NCBI GenBank assembly: GCA_934376955.1
Contig: CAKRPJ010000017.1
Coordinates: 1 to 50,294, forward strand
Source: CAKRPJ01 sp934376955
GTDB lineage: Bacteria > Bacillota > Clostridia > Lachnospirales > Lachnospiraceae
Direction: 5' to 3'
Length of the DNA stretch: 50,294 nucleotides
The position numbers and the translations under genes were made by a program. Below are positions 25,939 to 33,823 of the stretch, in pieces. Below the pieces are notes generated by a model. It saw only the letters and a program-made list of their open reading frames with translations. It did no database searches and was not told the origin of the DNA. Each line of letters begins with the position of its first letter. Position 1 is the stretch's first letter.

Positions 25939-26625
25939 TTGGCTGACAAGGTATTGATCGTAGATGACGATCCGGCAATCTGCAAACTCTTAGAGAAGGT
26001 TATGAAAAGTAATGAGCTTGATCCGACCATCGTTATGTCCGGAAAAGAAGCTCTCGATATCATAAAAAACCATACCTTCGACATGATTTTAATGGATATT
26101 ATGCTCGGCGATATGGAGGGCTTCGATGTCATCAAGAAGATCCGCAGTCAGGGGATCAGCACTCCGATCATGATCGCCAGCGGAAGAAGTGAGGATTATG
26201 ATTCCCTGTATGGGCTTTCCATCGGTGCGGACGATTACATATCAAAGCCCTTCCGTCCTATAGTTCTGGGTGCCAAGGTAAAAGCTCTGATCCGCCGGAA
26301 TAAGAATCTGATTCTGAGCAATTCCTCCATGCTGGAGGCCGGCCCCTTCAGCTACGATTCTTCGACCATGCGTTTTTATAAAAATGGTCAGGAGCTTCTT
26401 CTTTCCGCTAAGGAAAGCTCTCTCCTCCTGCTCTTTATGAAGCACCCCCAGCAGGTGTTTACCAAAGACATGATCTATGAGCAGGTATGGGGCAACACCG
26501 TTGCCATCGACGACAACGCCATTATGGTATATATCAACCGGCTCCGCAGCAAGATCGAAGAAAATAAACAAAGCCCACAGCATATTATTACAATCCGTGG
26601 GCTTGGTTATCGTTTTATTCCTTAG
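25939..26625 (+). CDS. OmpR/PhoB-family response regulator
   Basis: This 228-aa protein starts at TTG 25939, with AGGGGGG 8 nt upstream and the receiver beginning at once (LADKVLIVDDDP). The frame is open further upstream but without a ribosome site. Receiver: DDD at 9-11, phospho-acceptor D53 (LMDIML), T/S switch in MIASGRSED, K in YISKPF. The DNA-binding winged helix (about 125-228) has LSAKESSLLLLFMKHP, the VFTKDMIYEQVWG turn and the RLRSKIEEN recognition helix, ending at GLGYRFIP. It is transcribed away from the hybrid kinase across about 180 bp and is its likely partner. The 3' end overlaps the opposite-strand citF by 11 nt. Targets may include the citrate transporter and lyase genes (inference). 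Confidence 0.9.
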   Translation: MADKVLIVDDDPAICKLLEKVMKSNELDPTIVMSGKEALDIIKNHTFDMILMDIMLGDMEGFDVIKKIRSQGISTPIMIASGRSEDYDSLYGLSIGADDYISKPFRPIVLGAKVKALIRRNKNLILSNSSMLEAGPFSYDSSTMRFYKNGQELLLSAKESSLLLLFMKHPQQVFTKDMIYEQVWGNTVAIDDNAIMVYINRLRSKIEENKQSPQHIITIRGLGYRFIP

Positions 26626-28180
26626 ACCGGAATTCAAAGGGTTTTACTTCCCTTACAACGTCCATGATCGTACCATCACGGCTTTCGATGATCCCTACTA
26701 TCCGATCTCCGAATTCTACCTTCTGGGGTTCACCTGTGATCGAGTAAGCGATATCTCTTAATTCCTCGATGGTTTTAAACGGAAGATCTACATCCTTCAT
26801 GGCCTCGATCAGATCCTGTCTTCTCGGGTTGATGGCAATACCATAATCCGTTACCACTACATCCACCGTTTCTCCCGGTGTTGTTACTGTTGTTACATCG
26901 GTACAGATGGCAGGAATCCTTCCCTGAAGAAGCGGCGCAATGACGATTGCGCATTTTGCACCTGCCGCCGTATCCGGATGACCTCCCTGGGCTCCTGTCA
27001 GCATTCCATCCGAACCTACAACTACATTGCAGTTGAAATGCACATCTACTTCCAGTGCGGCCAGAATAACGAAATCCAGTTTATTGACAACTGCACCCTT
27101 ATTAAACGGATTTGCATATTCGCCTGCGCTGATGGGGAAATGTCTCGGATCCTTTACCGACTCAACGGCTGCAAGGTCAAAATCCTGTGTATCTAAAAGC
27201 ACGTCGACCTGATCATTTTGCAGAAGATCGCACATCGGCTTTGTCAGTCCGCCCACGCCAAACCTCATGCGGATATTTTTTTCCTTCATGATCTTTGCGA
27301 GGGAGATGGTGGAAGCAATGGAAGCGCCGCCTACACCGGTCTGATAGGAAAATCCATCTTTAAAATATGGCGTGTTTACAACGAATTGGGTACAGTAATC
27401 TGCCATCATCAATTTTCTCATATCTGTTGTCGGTTTTGCAGCTCCTGTTGCAATTTTATCAGGATTTCCGATTTCATCAACAACAACCACATAATCCACC
27501 TTTGTCATAGAGATCTGTGCCGGGAAGTTCGGGAATGGTACCAGACAGTCTGTGATGGCCACGACTTTATCGGCATGATCCGCATCCGCCGATGCATAGG
27601 AAAGCACACCGCAGTCCGATTTTCCGCCGGTACCGCAGCAGTTGCCGTATTCATCCGCCGTCGGAGTTCCGATAAATGCAATATCGATCTTCGTCTCGCC
27701 GCTTTCAATGGCACGGACACGGCCGCCGTGGGAACGCATAATGGCCAGTCCCTTTAACTTTCCGTGGGAAATTGCCTCTCCGATCCCTCCGCGCACACCG
27801 GAGGATTCAATATTGGTGATCGTTCCATCCTCAATATACTCAACCAGCGGCTCATGGGCTTTCCCCAGAGAGCTGGCAGAAATCGTGATATCCTTGATCC
27901 CCATCTCGTGGATCTCTTTCATGACCATGTTTACAACATAATCACCGTCACGGAAATGGTGATGGAAGCTGATGGTCATTCCATCTTTTATTCCACATTT
28001 TACCAGAACATCGTGAATGTTATCCACAAGCTTGCTGCCATTTGAGTTGATAACACATTTTGTCACCGGGCCCTGCTTCTTATATTCGTATCCGTCAAAA
28101 TGATGACTTCCCTGAAATACTTCTTTTCCTGTGATTTTCAGAATTTCTTCCGGAATCTCTCGTCCAACCGCATTAATCAT
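26615..28180 (-). CDS. citF: Citrate lyase alpha subunit, copy 1
   Basis: CitF (521 aa) is citrate:acetyl-ACP transferase. It exchanges acetate on the CitD prosthetic group for citrate. The start at 28180 is set by AAGGGGGA and by the family N-terminus MINAVGREIPE; an upstream ATG lies inside citE. Family hallmarks are TISFHHHFRDGD, SSGVRGGIGEAIS, the AFIGTPTADEYGN segment, SYQTGVGGASIAS and GAQGGHPDTAAGAK. The start follows the citE stop by 1 nt, so citD-E-F is one operon. Its 3' end overlaps the convergent response-regulator gene with no terminator in between. A second, clearly different citF lies at 30194, so this is not a recent tandem duplicate. Confidence 0.94.
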   Translation of the reverse strand: MINAVGREIPEEILKITGKEVFQGSHHFDGYEYKKQGPVTKCVINSNGSKLVDNIHDVLVKCGIKDGMTISFHHHFRDGDYVVNMVMKEIHEMGIKDITISASSLGKAHEPLVEYIEDGTITNIESSGVRGGIGEAISHGKLKGLAIMRSHGGRVRAIESGETKIDIAFIGTPTADEYGNCCGTGGKSDCGVLSYASADADHADKVVAITDCLVPFPNFPAQISMTKVDYVVVVDEIGNPDKIATGAAKPTTDMRKLMMADYCTQFVVNTPYFKDGFSYQTGVGGASIASTISLAKIMKEKNIRMRFGVGGLTKPMCDLLQNDQVDVLLDTQDFDLAAVESVKDPRHFPISAGEYANPFNKGAVVNKLDFVILAALEVDVHFNCNVVVGSDGMLTGAQGGHPDTAAGAKCAIVIAPLLQGRIPAICTDVTTVTTPGETVDVVVTDYGIAINPRRQDLIEAMKDVDLPFKTIEELRDIAYSITGEPQKVEFGDRIVGIIESRDGTIMDVVREVKPFEFRSKE

Positions 28181-28181
28181 C

Positions 28182-29081
28182 TTATAAATCCCCCTTGTAT
28201 ACACCTGAGGCCTTTGCCAGATTGATGGTTCTCTTTGCTCCGTCATAAAAGGCGATATCGATCATCTTTCCGTCGACAGTAAATACGCCGATTCCCTGTG
28301 CTTTCTTTTCCTCTATCTCTTTGACGACCTTTTCGGCAAAAACGATGTCCTTCTGAGTCGGAGTATAGATTTCATGTACGGTATTGATCTGACGCGGGTT
28401 AATGATTGATTTTCCGTCAAAGCCCATCAGATGGATGGTCTCGACATCCTGACGGAAGCCTTCCATGTTGTTAAGATCGGTGTAAACCGTATCGAAACAC
28501 TGAACGCCTGCTGCTCTGGCCGCAATTACAAGGTGCTGTCTGGCTCCCATCAGCTCAATGCCGGTTCCTGTGATGTGGGTCTGCAGATCCTTGGTATAAT
28601 CTCCGCCGGATAATGCGATTCCGAACAGCCGGTCAGATGCCTCACAAATCTCAAGAGCATTTAAAACACCTCTTGCCGACTCGATGGCTGCCATGATAAG
28701 AACACTTCCTTCCGGACGGCCAAATTCATGCTCTGCTTTTATCACTTCGCTTTCTACCAGCTTAACGTCCTCTTTTGTCTCCGTCTTCGGAATACGGATG
28801 GAATCACAGCCACCGGCTACTGAGCAGCGGATATCCTCTTTCCAGTAGGGGGAATCCAGTCCATTGATACGGACAACTCGTTCACATCCGCGGTAATCAA
28901 TGCTTCTTAATGCATGAAAAAGGGAAAATCTTGCCGCATCCTTCTGATTCTCCGCCACCGCATCTTCCAGATCCAGCATGATAGAATCCGGCTTATAGAT
29001 ATATGGATCCTTTATCAGTCCCGGCTTCTGGGCATTTAAAAACATCATGGTTCTTCTTAAACGTTTCTTATTCGGATTCAT
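28182..29081 (-). CDS. citE: Citrate lyase beta subunit, copy 1
   Basis: CitE (299 aa) is citryl-ACP lyase. It splits citryl-ACP to oxaloacetate and acetyl-ACP. The start at 29081 shares the last A of the citD stop codon (TAATG), a usual citD-citE junction. It has the HpcH/HpaI TIM-barrel motifs: RTMMFLNAQKPGL, DSIMLDLEDAVAENQKDAAR (metal-site acid), RINGLDSPYWKEDI, IRIPKTET, a central IESARGVLNA (catalytic-side glutamate) and GKSIINPRQI near the end. Length is normal. Its closest counterpart in the window is at 31773-32678, but the two differ at many positions. Confidence 0.94.
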   Translation of the reverse strand: MNPNKKRLRRTMMFLNAQKPGLIKDPYIYKPDSIMLDLEDAVAENQKDAARFSLFHALRSIDYRGCERVVRINGLDSPYWKEDIRCSVAGGCDSIRIPKTETKEDVKLVESEVIKAEHEFGRPEGSVLIMAAIESARGVLNALEICEASDRLFGIALSGGDYTKDLQTHITGTGIELMGARQHLVIAARAAGVQCFDTVYTDLNNMEGFRQDVETIHLMGFDGKSIINPRQINTVHEIYTPTQKDIVFAEKVVKEIEEKKAQGIGVFTVDGKMIDIAFYDGAKRTINLAKASGVYKGDL

Positions 29082-29380
29082 TATCTGATCGCACCTCCCC
29101 ACGGCAGATTCTCCGTCTGATTCACGGAACGATATATTGCGCCTTCTACTCTTGCCTTAATTGTGCAGTCAAGGGCACCCTTATCCACAATTGAAATCTT
29201 TACATCCGTCACACCCAGATGTTCCAGAGTCTCTAAAACCACCTTGCGGATCTGATTTCCATACTGATTTATCACGGCACTGTCTAAGGAAAAGTCGATC
29301 TTACCGTCTCCGGCCTCTACCATTACCTGACAGTCGCTCGATTCCAGAGTTCCCGCTGTTGCCGGTCTTTTAATCTCCAT
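29081..29380 (-). CDS. citD: Citrate lyase acyl carrier protein (gamma), copy 1
   Basis: CitD (99 aa) carries the 2'-(5''-triphosphoribosyl)-3'-dephospho-CoA arm. The attachment serine is S14 in TLESSDC, as in known CitD proteins. The remainder shows VVLETLEHLGV and KGALDCTIKARVEGA. AGGAGG lies 8 nt before the ATG. It is the first gene of the citDEF operon and diverges from citX across 293 nt, the arrangement expected when modification enzyme and target are controlled together. Length is normal (about 97-100 aa). Confidence 0.94.
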   Translation of the reverse strand: MEIKRPATAGTLESSDCQVMVEAGDGKIDFSLDSAVINQYGNQIRKVVLETLEHLGVTDVKISIVDKGALDCTIKARVEGAIYRSVNQTENLPWGGAIR

Positions 29381-29552
29381 AGCTGCATCCTCCTATGTTT
29401 ACTCACATTAACTGGTTTCTCATTTCCATTTATCTCTATGGTCTTATCTTAAACATCTAACCTTACAAATGAAATCAGGTTCCCTTAATATTCATTAAGA
29501 TTAGAAAAAAACAGAAGCTGCAAAGCAGCGGTTTTGCGAATGGGGTCTGAAT

Positions 29553-29598
29553 AGTTACATAAATTGTTTTTTAGAGTAACTATTGATATAATGTAACT
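29553..29598 (+). promoter_or_regulatory. citX promoter region with inverted repeat
   Basis: A promoter TTGTTT (29564-29569), 17-bp spacer, TATAAT (29587-29592) can be read before citX. It is enclosed by AGTTACAT (29553-29560) and ATGTAACT (29591-29598), perfect inverted copies that would suit a dimeric regulator of the divergent citX/citD genes. Nearby are GCTGC-AAA-GCAGC and GGAATTTTC/GAAAATTCC palindromes (the latter about 29610-29633). Confidence 0.5.
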
Positions 29599-29673
29599 GT
29601 TCACAGATAGGAATTTTCCGGACTGAAAATTCCGTACAATACAATTCTGACAGCAGATAAAAGGAGAAAATTT

Positions 29674-30183
29674 ATGAATGGAATCATGGTCACAATTAAC
29701 GATATGCTGGAATGCCGGGAGCGGCGTGTAAGGATTCAGGAATCTCTCATCAACACCTATCACCAGCCGGTCCTGTCCTTCTGCATGAATATACCGGGGC
29801 CAATTAAGACAAATACACAAATTAAAGCCGCCTTCCTCGCCGGCAAAGAAGCTTTATTAAATGCACTTTCAGAGCATCACATCACGATCCTTGACTCTAC
29901 GGTATTTCAGGATGCAACCGGTGATGAGTGGATCATGGCACTGAATGCACCGGCTGCCGACATTAAGGCTATTACAACGGAAATCGAAGAAAGCCATCCT
30001 CTCGGACGGCTTTTCGACATGGATGTGATCGGTACAGATGGAATAAAATTGTCCCGCGGCACCTACCGCAGCTGCATCCTCTGCGGATGTCAGGCACAGG
30101 AATGTGCCCGTTCAAGAAAGCATTCTGTGAAGGAGCTGCAGGACAAAATCATGAAAATGATCGAAGCTTATGAGGAAGCATGA
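29674..30183 (+). CDS. citX: Holo-citrate lyase synthase (CitX)
   Basis: CitX (169 aa) moves the triphosphoribosyl-dephospho-CoA group onto the serine of CitD. Family marks are the N-terminal ECRERRVRIQESLI, the core EIEESHPLGRLFDMDVIGTDG, and the C-terminal CILCGCQAQECARSRKHS cysteine cluster. AAGGAG precedes the ATG. It is divergent from citDEF copy 1 and convergent with citF copy 2, with only 10 nt between the stops and no hairpin. A second CitX domain occurs in the CitXG fusion at 37550, so the genome has two transferases for two CitD proteins. Confidence 0.93.
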   Translation: MNGIMVTINDMLECRERRVRIQESLINTYHQPVLSFCMNIPGPIKTNTQIKAAFLAGKEALLNALSEHHITILDSTVFQDATGDEWIMALNAPAADIKAITTEIEESHPLGRLFDMDVIGTDGIKLSRGTYRSCILCGCQAQECARSRKHSVKELQDKIMKMIEAYEEA

Positions 30184-30193
30184 TCTCGGATTA

Positions 30194-31771
30194 TTACTTC
30201 TTGATCTCCTTGATCACATCGATCACGGTACCATCACGGTACTCCACGATGCAGACTACGCGGTCTGTCGTCTCGATGGGCTTCGGAACTCCGGTCAGAG
30301 ACTCCGCAAGCTTCTGGAGATCCTCGATGCTTACAAGCTTTAAGTTTGCGTTTTCCAGATCTTCCTTTAATTCCGCATAATATTTATGCTTCGGGTTCAG
30401 CGCAATGCCGGCCTCTGTGACAACGGCAGCTACGGTCTCTCCGGGAGTACAGCAGGTGAAGACCTTCTTTGTGATGGAAGGAGTTCTTCCACGAACTACC
30501 GGAAGGCAGACGATGGAGATATCGGATCCGGCAGCAACATCAGGCCCGCCGCCGAGGCCGCCCATCATCTCACCGGAGGATCCGGTCAGGATGTTGACAT
30601 TAAAGTCTGTATCGACCTCCAGCGCTCCGAGAACGCCGAAGTTTAACTTATCCAGCATGGAACCCTTGGAGAAGGGATTGGAATAGACCGCGTTATCGAT
30701 CTCCACGATCCCCGGCTCCTCGGCAATGGCTCTCGCCGCCACTGCGTCGAAGGACTGGCTGCACTCTAAGACTCTTACAAGTCCCTTCTTATACATATCA
30801 ACGATGGCCGCGGTCATGCCGCCGAGGGCGAAGCTTGCCTTTACGCCCTTCTCCTCCATGCGGTCTGCCAGATAATTCGTGCAGGCGATACTGATGGCTC
30901 CGGCGCCCGTCTGGAAGGAGAAGTTTTCCTTGAACATTCTGGAAGCCGCCATGACATCCGCCGCCCGCTCCGCGATCAGAAGATCTCTCGGGTTCTTTGT
31001 CATTCTGGCCGCACCTTTTCCGATCTTATCCGGATCGCCGATACGGTCAACCTTTACGACATAATCTACATACTGCTGGGAGATACTTGCCGGGCAGCAT
31101 GGATAATCCACAAGGTAATCGGTAATAACAACGACTCTCCGCGCATTCATGGCATCCACAAAGGAATATCCAAGGGAACCGCAGGCATTCGGGCCGATCT
31201 GACCTGTGGCGTTTCCGTACTCATCCGCCGCAGATGCGCCGATAAATGCTACATCAATCTGAAGCTCTCCGGCCTCGATAGCTCTCGGTCTGGAGCCGTG
31301 GGTTCTTAAAATAACCGGTTTCTCCATCAGTCCGTCAAGAACCGCGTCACCGAGCTCGCCACGGATACCGCTGGCCTCGATGCGGTCGATGGTTCCGTCC
31401 TTGACGAAATCCACGATGGACGGATTCTTAATATTGACAACGGCACTCGGTGCGAAGCGGAGTCCCTTGATCCCAAGCTCTCTGATCGCGGTCAGAACCT
31501 GTCCGATGATCTCATCACCCTCACGGAAGCTGTGATGGAAGGAGATCGTCATCCCGTCTTTTAAGCCGGTCTTTACGATTGCATCCTTTAAATTCTCCAC
31601 CATCTTGCAGTCTCCGGAAACGTGCTTTCCTGCGGTGCGGAGTGTGTGTACCGGCGCATCGGAGGGAATGGTCGTGTAAGCGCCCGTGTACGGTTTTACG
31701 ACATAATTTCCGATCTGCTTCGGGATCTCGCGTCCCACTGCGTTGATGTAAGTCTCTCTGCTCTGTTCCAT
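30194..31771 (-). CDS. citF: Citrate lyase alpha subunit, copy 2
   Basis: This second CitF has 525 aa. It keeps the family marks INAVGREIPKQIG, TISFHHSFREGD, ASGIRGELGDAV, AFIGASAADEYGN, SFQTGAGAISIAC, GGLGGGPDVAAGSD and TPGETVAAVVTEAGIA. It differs from copy 1 at many positions and has a different N-terminal segment, so the two are diverged paralogues or separate acquisitions. The start follows the citE-2 stop by 1 nt. It belongs to the operon TRAP-like permease, 77-aa protein, citD2, citE2, citF2. It may prefer citrate or a related substrate such as citramalate; the sequence alone does not decide. Confidence 0.92.
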   Translation of the reverse strand: MEQSRETYINAVGREIPKQIGNYVVKPYTGAYTTIPSDAPVHTLRTAGKHVSGDCKMVENLKDAIVKTGLKDGMTISFHHSFREGDEIIGQVLTAIRELGIKGLRFAPSAVVNIKNPSIVDFVKDGTIDRIEASGIRGELGDAVLDGLMEKPVILRTHGSRPRAIEAGELQIDVAFIGASAADEYGNATGQIGPNACGSLGYSFVDAMNARRVVVITDYLVDYPCCPASISQQYVDYVVKVDRIGDPDKIGKGAARMTKNPRDLLIAERAADVMAASRMFKENFSFQTGAGAISIACTNYLADRMEEKGVKASFALGGMTAAIVDMYKKGLVRVLECSQSFDAVAARAIAEEPGIVEIDNAVYSNPFSKGSMLDKLNFGVLGALEVDTDFNVNILTGSSGEMMGGLGGGPDVAAGSDISIVCLPVVRGRTPSITKKVFTCCTPGETVAAVVTEAGIALNPKHKYYAELKEDLENANLKLVSIEDLQKLAESLTGVPKPIETTDRVVCIVEYRDGTVIDVIKEIKK

Positions 31772-31772
31772 C

Positions 31773-32678
31773 CTAGATCACCATCCCTTCTGTGCGGATA
31801 CCGGCTGCCTTCGCCTGAGCCAATGTCGTGAGGGCCCGAAGCTCCATCGGCTTATCGATCATACCGCCATCCAAAGTCACAGCACCTTTATGCTGCTTCT
31901 TTCCTTCCTCCACCGCCTGTAAAACGCGGAGCGCATACTTGATTTCCTTCATACTCGGCGTAAAGAAGGAATTGACCGTGTCGATCTGTCTTGGGTGAAT
32001 GCAGGTCTTTCCGTCAAAGCCAAGGTTCTTTGCGAGAGCTGTGTCTTCCTCAAGGCCTTCTTTGTCATTGATATCAGAGAATACGATATCAAGAGCATCG
32101 ATCCCGGCGGAACGACATGCCATGAGAACCGCATTTCTTGCGTAGAATACTTCCAGACCCTTCTTCGTTCTCTGGGCCTTTAAGCTTGCAGTCAGATCCT
32201 CTGCACTGACGGCCATCGCCACCACCCGGGGATCGGAGTGGGCGATCTCCATGGCGTTGATGACACCCATGTAGGACTCGATGTTGCAGATCAGCTCGAT
32301 CTTTCCGACTTCAAGGCCGATCTTCTCCTCTATGGCTGCGATCCTTCTTGAGATATCCTGTACCTCTCTCGCGTACTCCACCTTTGGAATACGGATGCAG
32401 TCCGGGTTGGCTCTGACCGCTGCCTGAAGATCCTCCTCCAGATATTCGGAATAGATACCGTTTACACGGATACATACGTATTTATCCTTTGGTCTGTGAT
32501 TTTTTACCATGTTATATACAAGGAATCTTGCTGCGTCCTTTTCGGCCGCCGGAACGGAGTCCTCAAGATCATAGATCAGCATGTCCTCGTTATAGAAAAT
32601 TGCCTGGATCATGTTTACCGGGCTCGCACCGCTGGCATACAGGCTGGTGCGTTTTAAGTGGATCGTCTTCTCAGCCAT
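31773..32678 (-). CDS. citE: Citrate lyase beta subunit, copy 2
   Basis: This second CitE-type protein has 301 aa. The start at 32678 overlaps the citD-2 stop (TAATG). HpcH/HpaI barrel motifs are present: RTSLYASGASP, DMLIYDLEDSVPAAEKDAAR, CIRVNGIYSEYLEEDL, CIRIPKVE, ICNIESYMGVINA, and GKTCIHPRQID. Copy 1 has FLNAQKPGLIK where this has YASGASPVNMI, and the region around the central glutamate also differs, so substrate preference may differ. It could be citryl-ACP lyase or the beta subunit of citramalate lyase, which uses the same carrier chemistry. Operon position favours a true lyase subunit. Confidence 0.9.
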   Translation of the reverse strand: MAEKTIHLKRTSLYASGASPVNMIQAIFYNEDMLIYDLEDSVPAAEKDAARFLVYNMVKNHRPKDKYVCIRVNGIYSEYLEEDLQAAVRANPDCIRIPKVEYAREVQDISRRIAAIEEKIGLEVGKIELICNIESYMGVINAMEIAHSDPRVVAMAVSAEDLTASLKAQRTKKGLEVFYARNAVLMACRSAGIDALDIVFSDINDKEGLEEDTALAKNLGFDGKTCIHPRQIDTVNSFFTPSMKEIKYALRVLQAVEEGKKQHKGAVTLDGGMIDKPMELRALTTLAQAKAAGIRTEGMVI

Positions 32679-32977
32679 TATCTCGCATCCTCCTTTGTCC
32701 AGTCGTATTTCTCCTCTGCTCCGCGGCAGATTACGCATTCCATTCTTGCCTTGATGACGCAGTCGAGAGCGCCCTTGTCGCGGATCTCCACATAAGCATC
32801 CTTTACTCCAAATTCTTCCAGTGTATTCTGGATCGTTTCCCTGATGGAATCGCCAAACATGACGGCAACATCACTCTCTAACTCGATCTCGATGCCCTCA
32901 CCGCCGTTCGGACGGATCACGATCTGGCAGTCGCTTGATTCTAAGGTTCCGGCTACTGCCGGTTTCTTGATCTCCAT
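32678..32977 (-). CDS. citD: Citrate lyase acyl carrier protein (gamma), copy 2
   Basis: This second CitD has 99 aa. The prosthetic-group serine (S14, TLESSDC) and KGALDCVIKARMECV are conserved. It differs from copy 1 in the central part (GGEGIEIELESDV against GDGKIDFSLDSAV). CAGGAGGG precedes the ATG. It starts the second citDEF set, 125 nt after the 77-aa membrane protein gene, with a strong hairpin in that gap. Confidence 0.92.
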   Translation of the reverse strand: MEIKKPAVAGTLESSDCQIVIRPNGGEGIEIELESDVAVMFGDSIRETIQNTLEEFGVKDAYVEIRDKGALDCVIKARMECVICRGAEEKYDWTKEDAR

Positions 32978-33046
32978 AGATCATCCCTCCTGTTTTCTAC
33001 TTTAATCAAACTCATAAAATGTTATTGAAAAATTGCCATGTAACCT

Positions 33047-33093
33047 CATTGTGGCGGGCATACAGACGGAACCTCTGCACGACCGCCACAATG
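33047..33093 (-). terminator. Long hairpin between the permease genes and citD2
   Basis: CATTGTGGCGG (33047-33057) and CCGCCACAATG (33083-33093) form a perfect 11-bp stem with a 25-nt loop. On the minus strand the downstream tail (AGGTTACATGGCAATTTTTC) has a late T-run, so it could be a partial terminator or an RNA-processing site between the transporter and lyase parts of the operon. Confidence 0.5.
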
Positions 33094-33102
33094 GATGATC
33101 AC

Positions 33103-33336
33103 TTATTTTTTCTTCTTTTCTCTTACATAACTCATGATAAAGCCTGAGAATGCACAGATGCTGGCTACCCATACGGAATAGGTTTTAATAGCCGTATTTA
33201 AGCCGAGAACAATAGCACCGTTTCCCATCAACGCTCCGATCAGCTGTCCGAATACAAGAACCGCGCCCATGAACAGGAATAACGGAAGTGTGATCTCAAA
33301 TACTACCATACAGATGCTGTAAATCGTCTTTTTCAT
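33103..33336 (-). CDS. 77-aa two-TM membrane protein of the TRAP-like locus
   Basis: This small protein has two hydrophobic helices (about 5-35 and 50-68), a FLFMGAVLVFGQLIG segment and a lysine-rich C-terminus (REKKKK). The first helix pair recalls half of a TRAP small permease (DctQ, about 160 aa, four TM), but it is only half as long and may be a different accessory subunit. It lies 13 nt after the C-terminal half of the large permease gene and 125 nt before citD2. The most likely job is as an auxiliary membrane subunit of the split transporter. The family was not recognised with certainty. Confidence 0.7.
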   Translation of the reverse strand: MKKTIYSICMVVFEITLPLFLFMGAVLVFGQLIGALMGNGAIVLGLNTAIKTYSVWVASICAFSGFIMSYVREKKKK

Positions 33337-33349
33337 GATCTTACCCTCC

Positions 33350-33823
33350 TTAAGCGCCTACTACCGGGAAGATACCCAGCATAATAAGAATTGCAATGAG
33401 AACCACTGGAAACGCATAATGGAACATCAGGTTCTTAAAGATTCTGGATGGTTCATTCAGTCCGGAAATACCGCTTGCGATATAGATCGGTGCGGAGTTC
33501 GGCGGGATGCAGCCCTCGTTGGAAACAAGGAACAAAAATGCTACGCAGCATGATACCGGTGCAAGACCGAGAGCCCGGAGGGCTGCATAGGCAAGAGCGC
33601 CGAGGGCAGTCGTGGAAGCCGTTCCTGTGAACGGGCCAACCATCAGTGTGGTGATCACCGCGATCAAAATAACTACAAGAACCGGAGATTTACTTCCGAG
33701 TGTATCAAATACTGCGGTAAACTCCTCCTGATGACCAAGCTTGGTCAGTACGCTTGCGGCTGCGAAAGCAAAAAATAACAGACAGCCGACTTCGCTGTAC
33801 TTCGGTGCAGAGGATTTGATCAT
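33350..33823 (-). CDS. TRAP-like large permease, C-terminal half
   Basis: This 157-aa membrane protein has about four to five helices and a hairpin tip NEGCIPPNSAPIYIASGI, equivalent to the second substrate-site hairpin of DctM-type permeases. Its ATG overlaps the stop of the N-terminal half (ATGA, 4 nt). The two genes together (303 + 157 aa) add up to one DctM (about 430-460 aa). Reading across the junction in the downstream frame gives a smooth FKGWKDMIKSS, so a one-base indel in an originally single gene is possible. A genuine two-piece permease with translational coupling is equally possible. The substrate is probably a citrate-like di- or tricarboxylate from the operon context. Confidence 0.75.
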   Translation of the reverse strand: MIKSSAPKYSEVGCLLFFAFAAASVLTKLGHQEEFTAVFDTLGSKSPVLVVILIAVITTLMVGPFTGTASTTALGALAYAALRALGLAPVSCCVAFLFLVSNEGCIPPNSAPIYIASGISGLNEPSRIFKNLMFHYAFPVVLIAILIMLGIFPVVGA

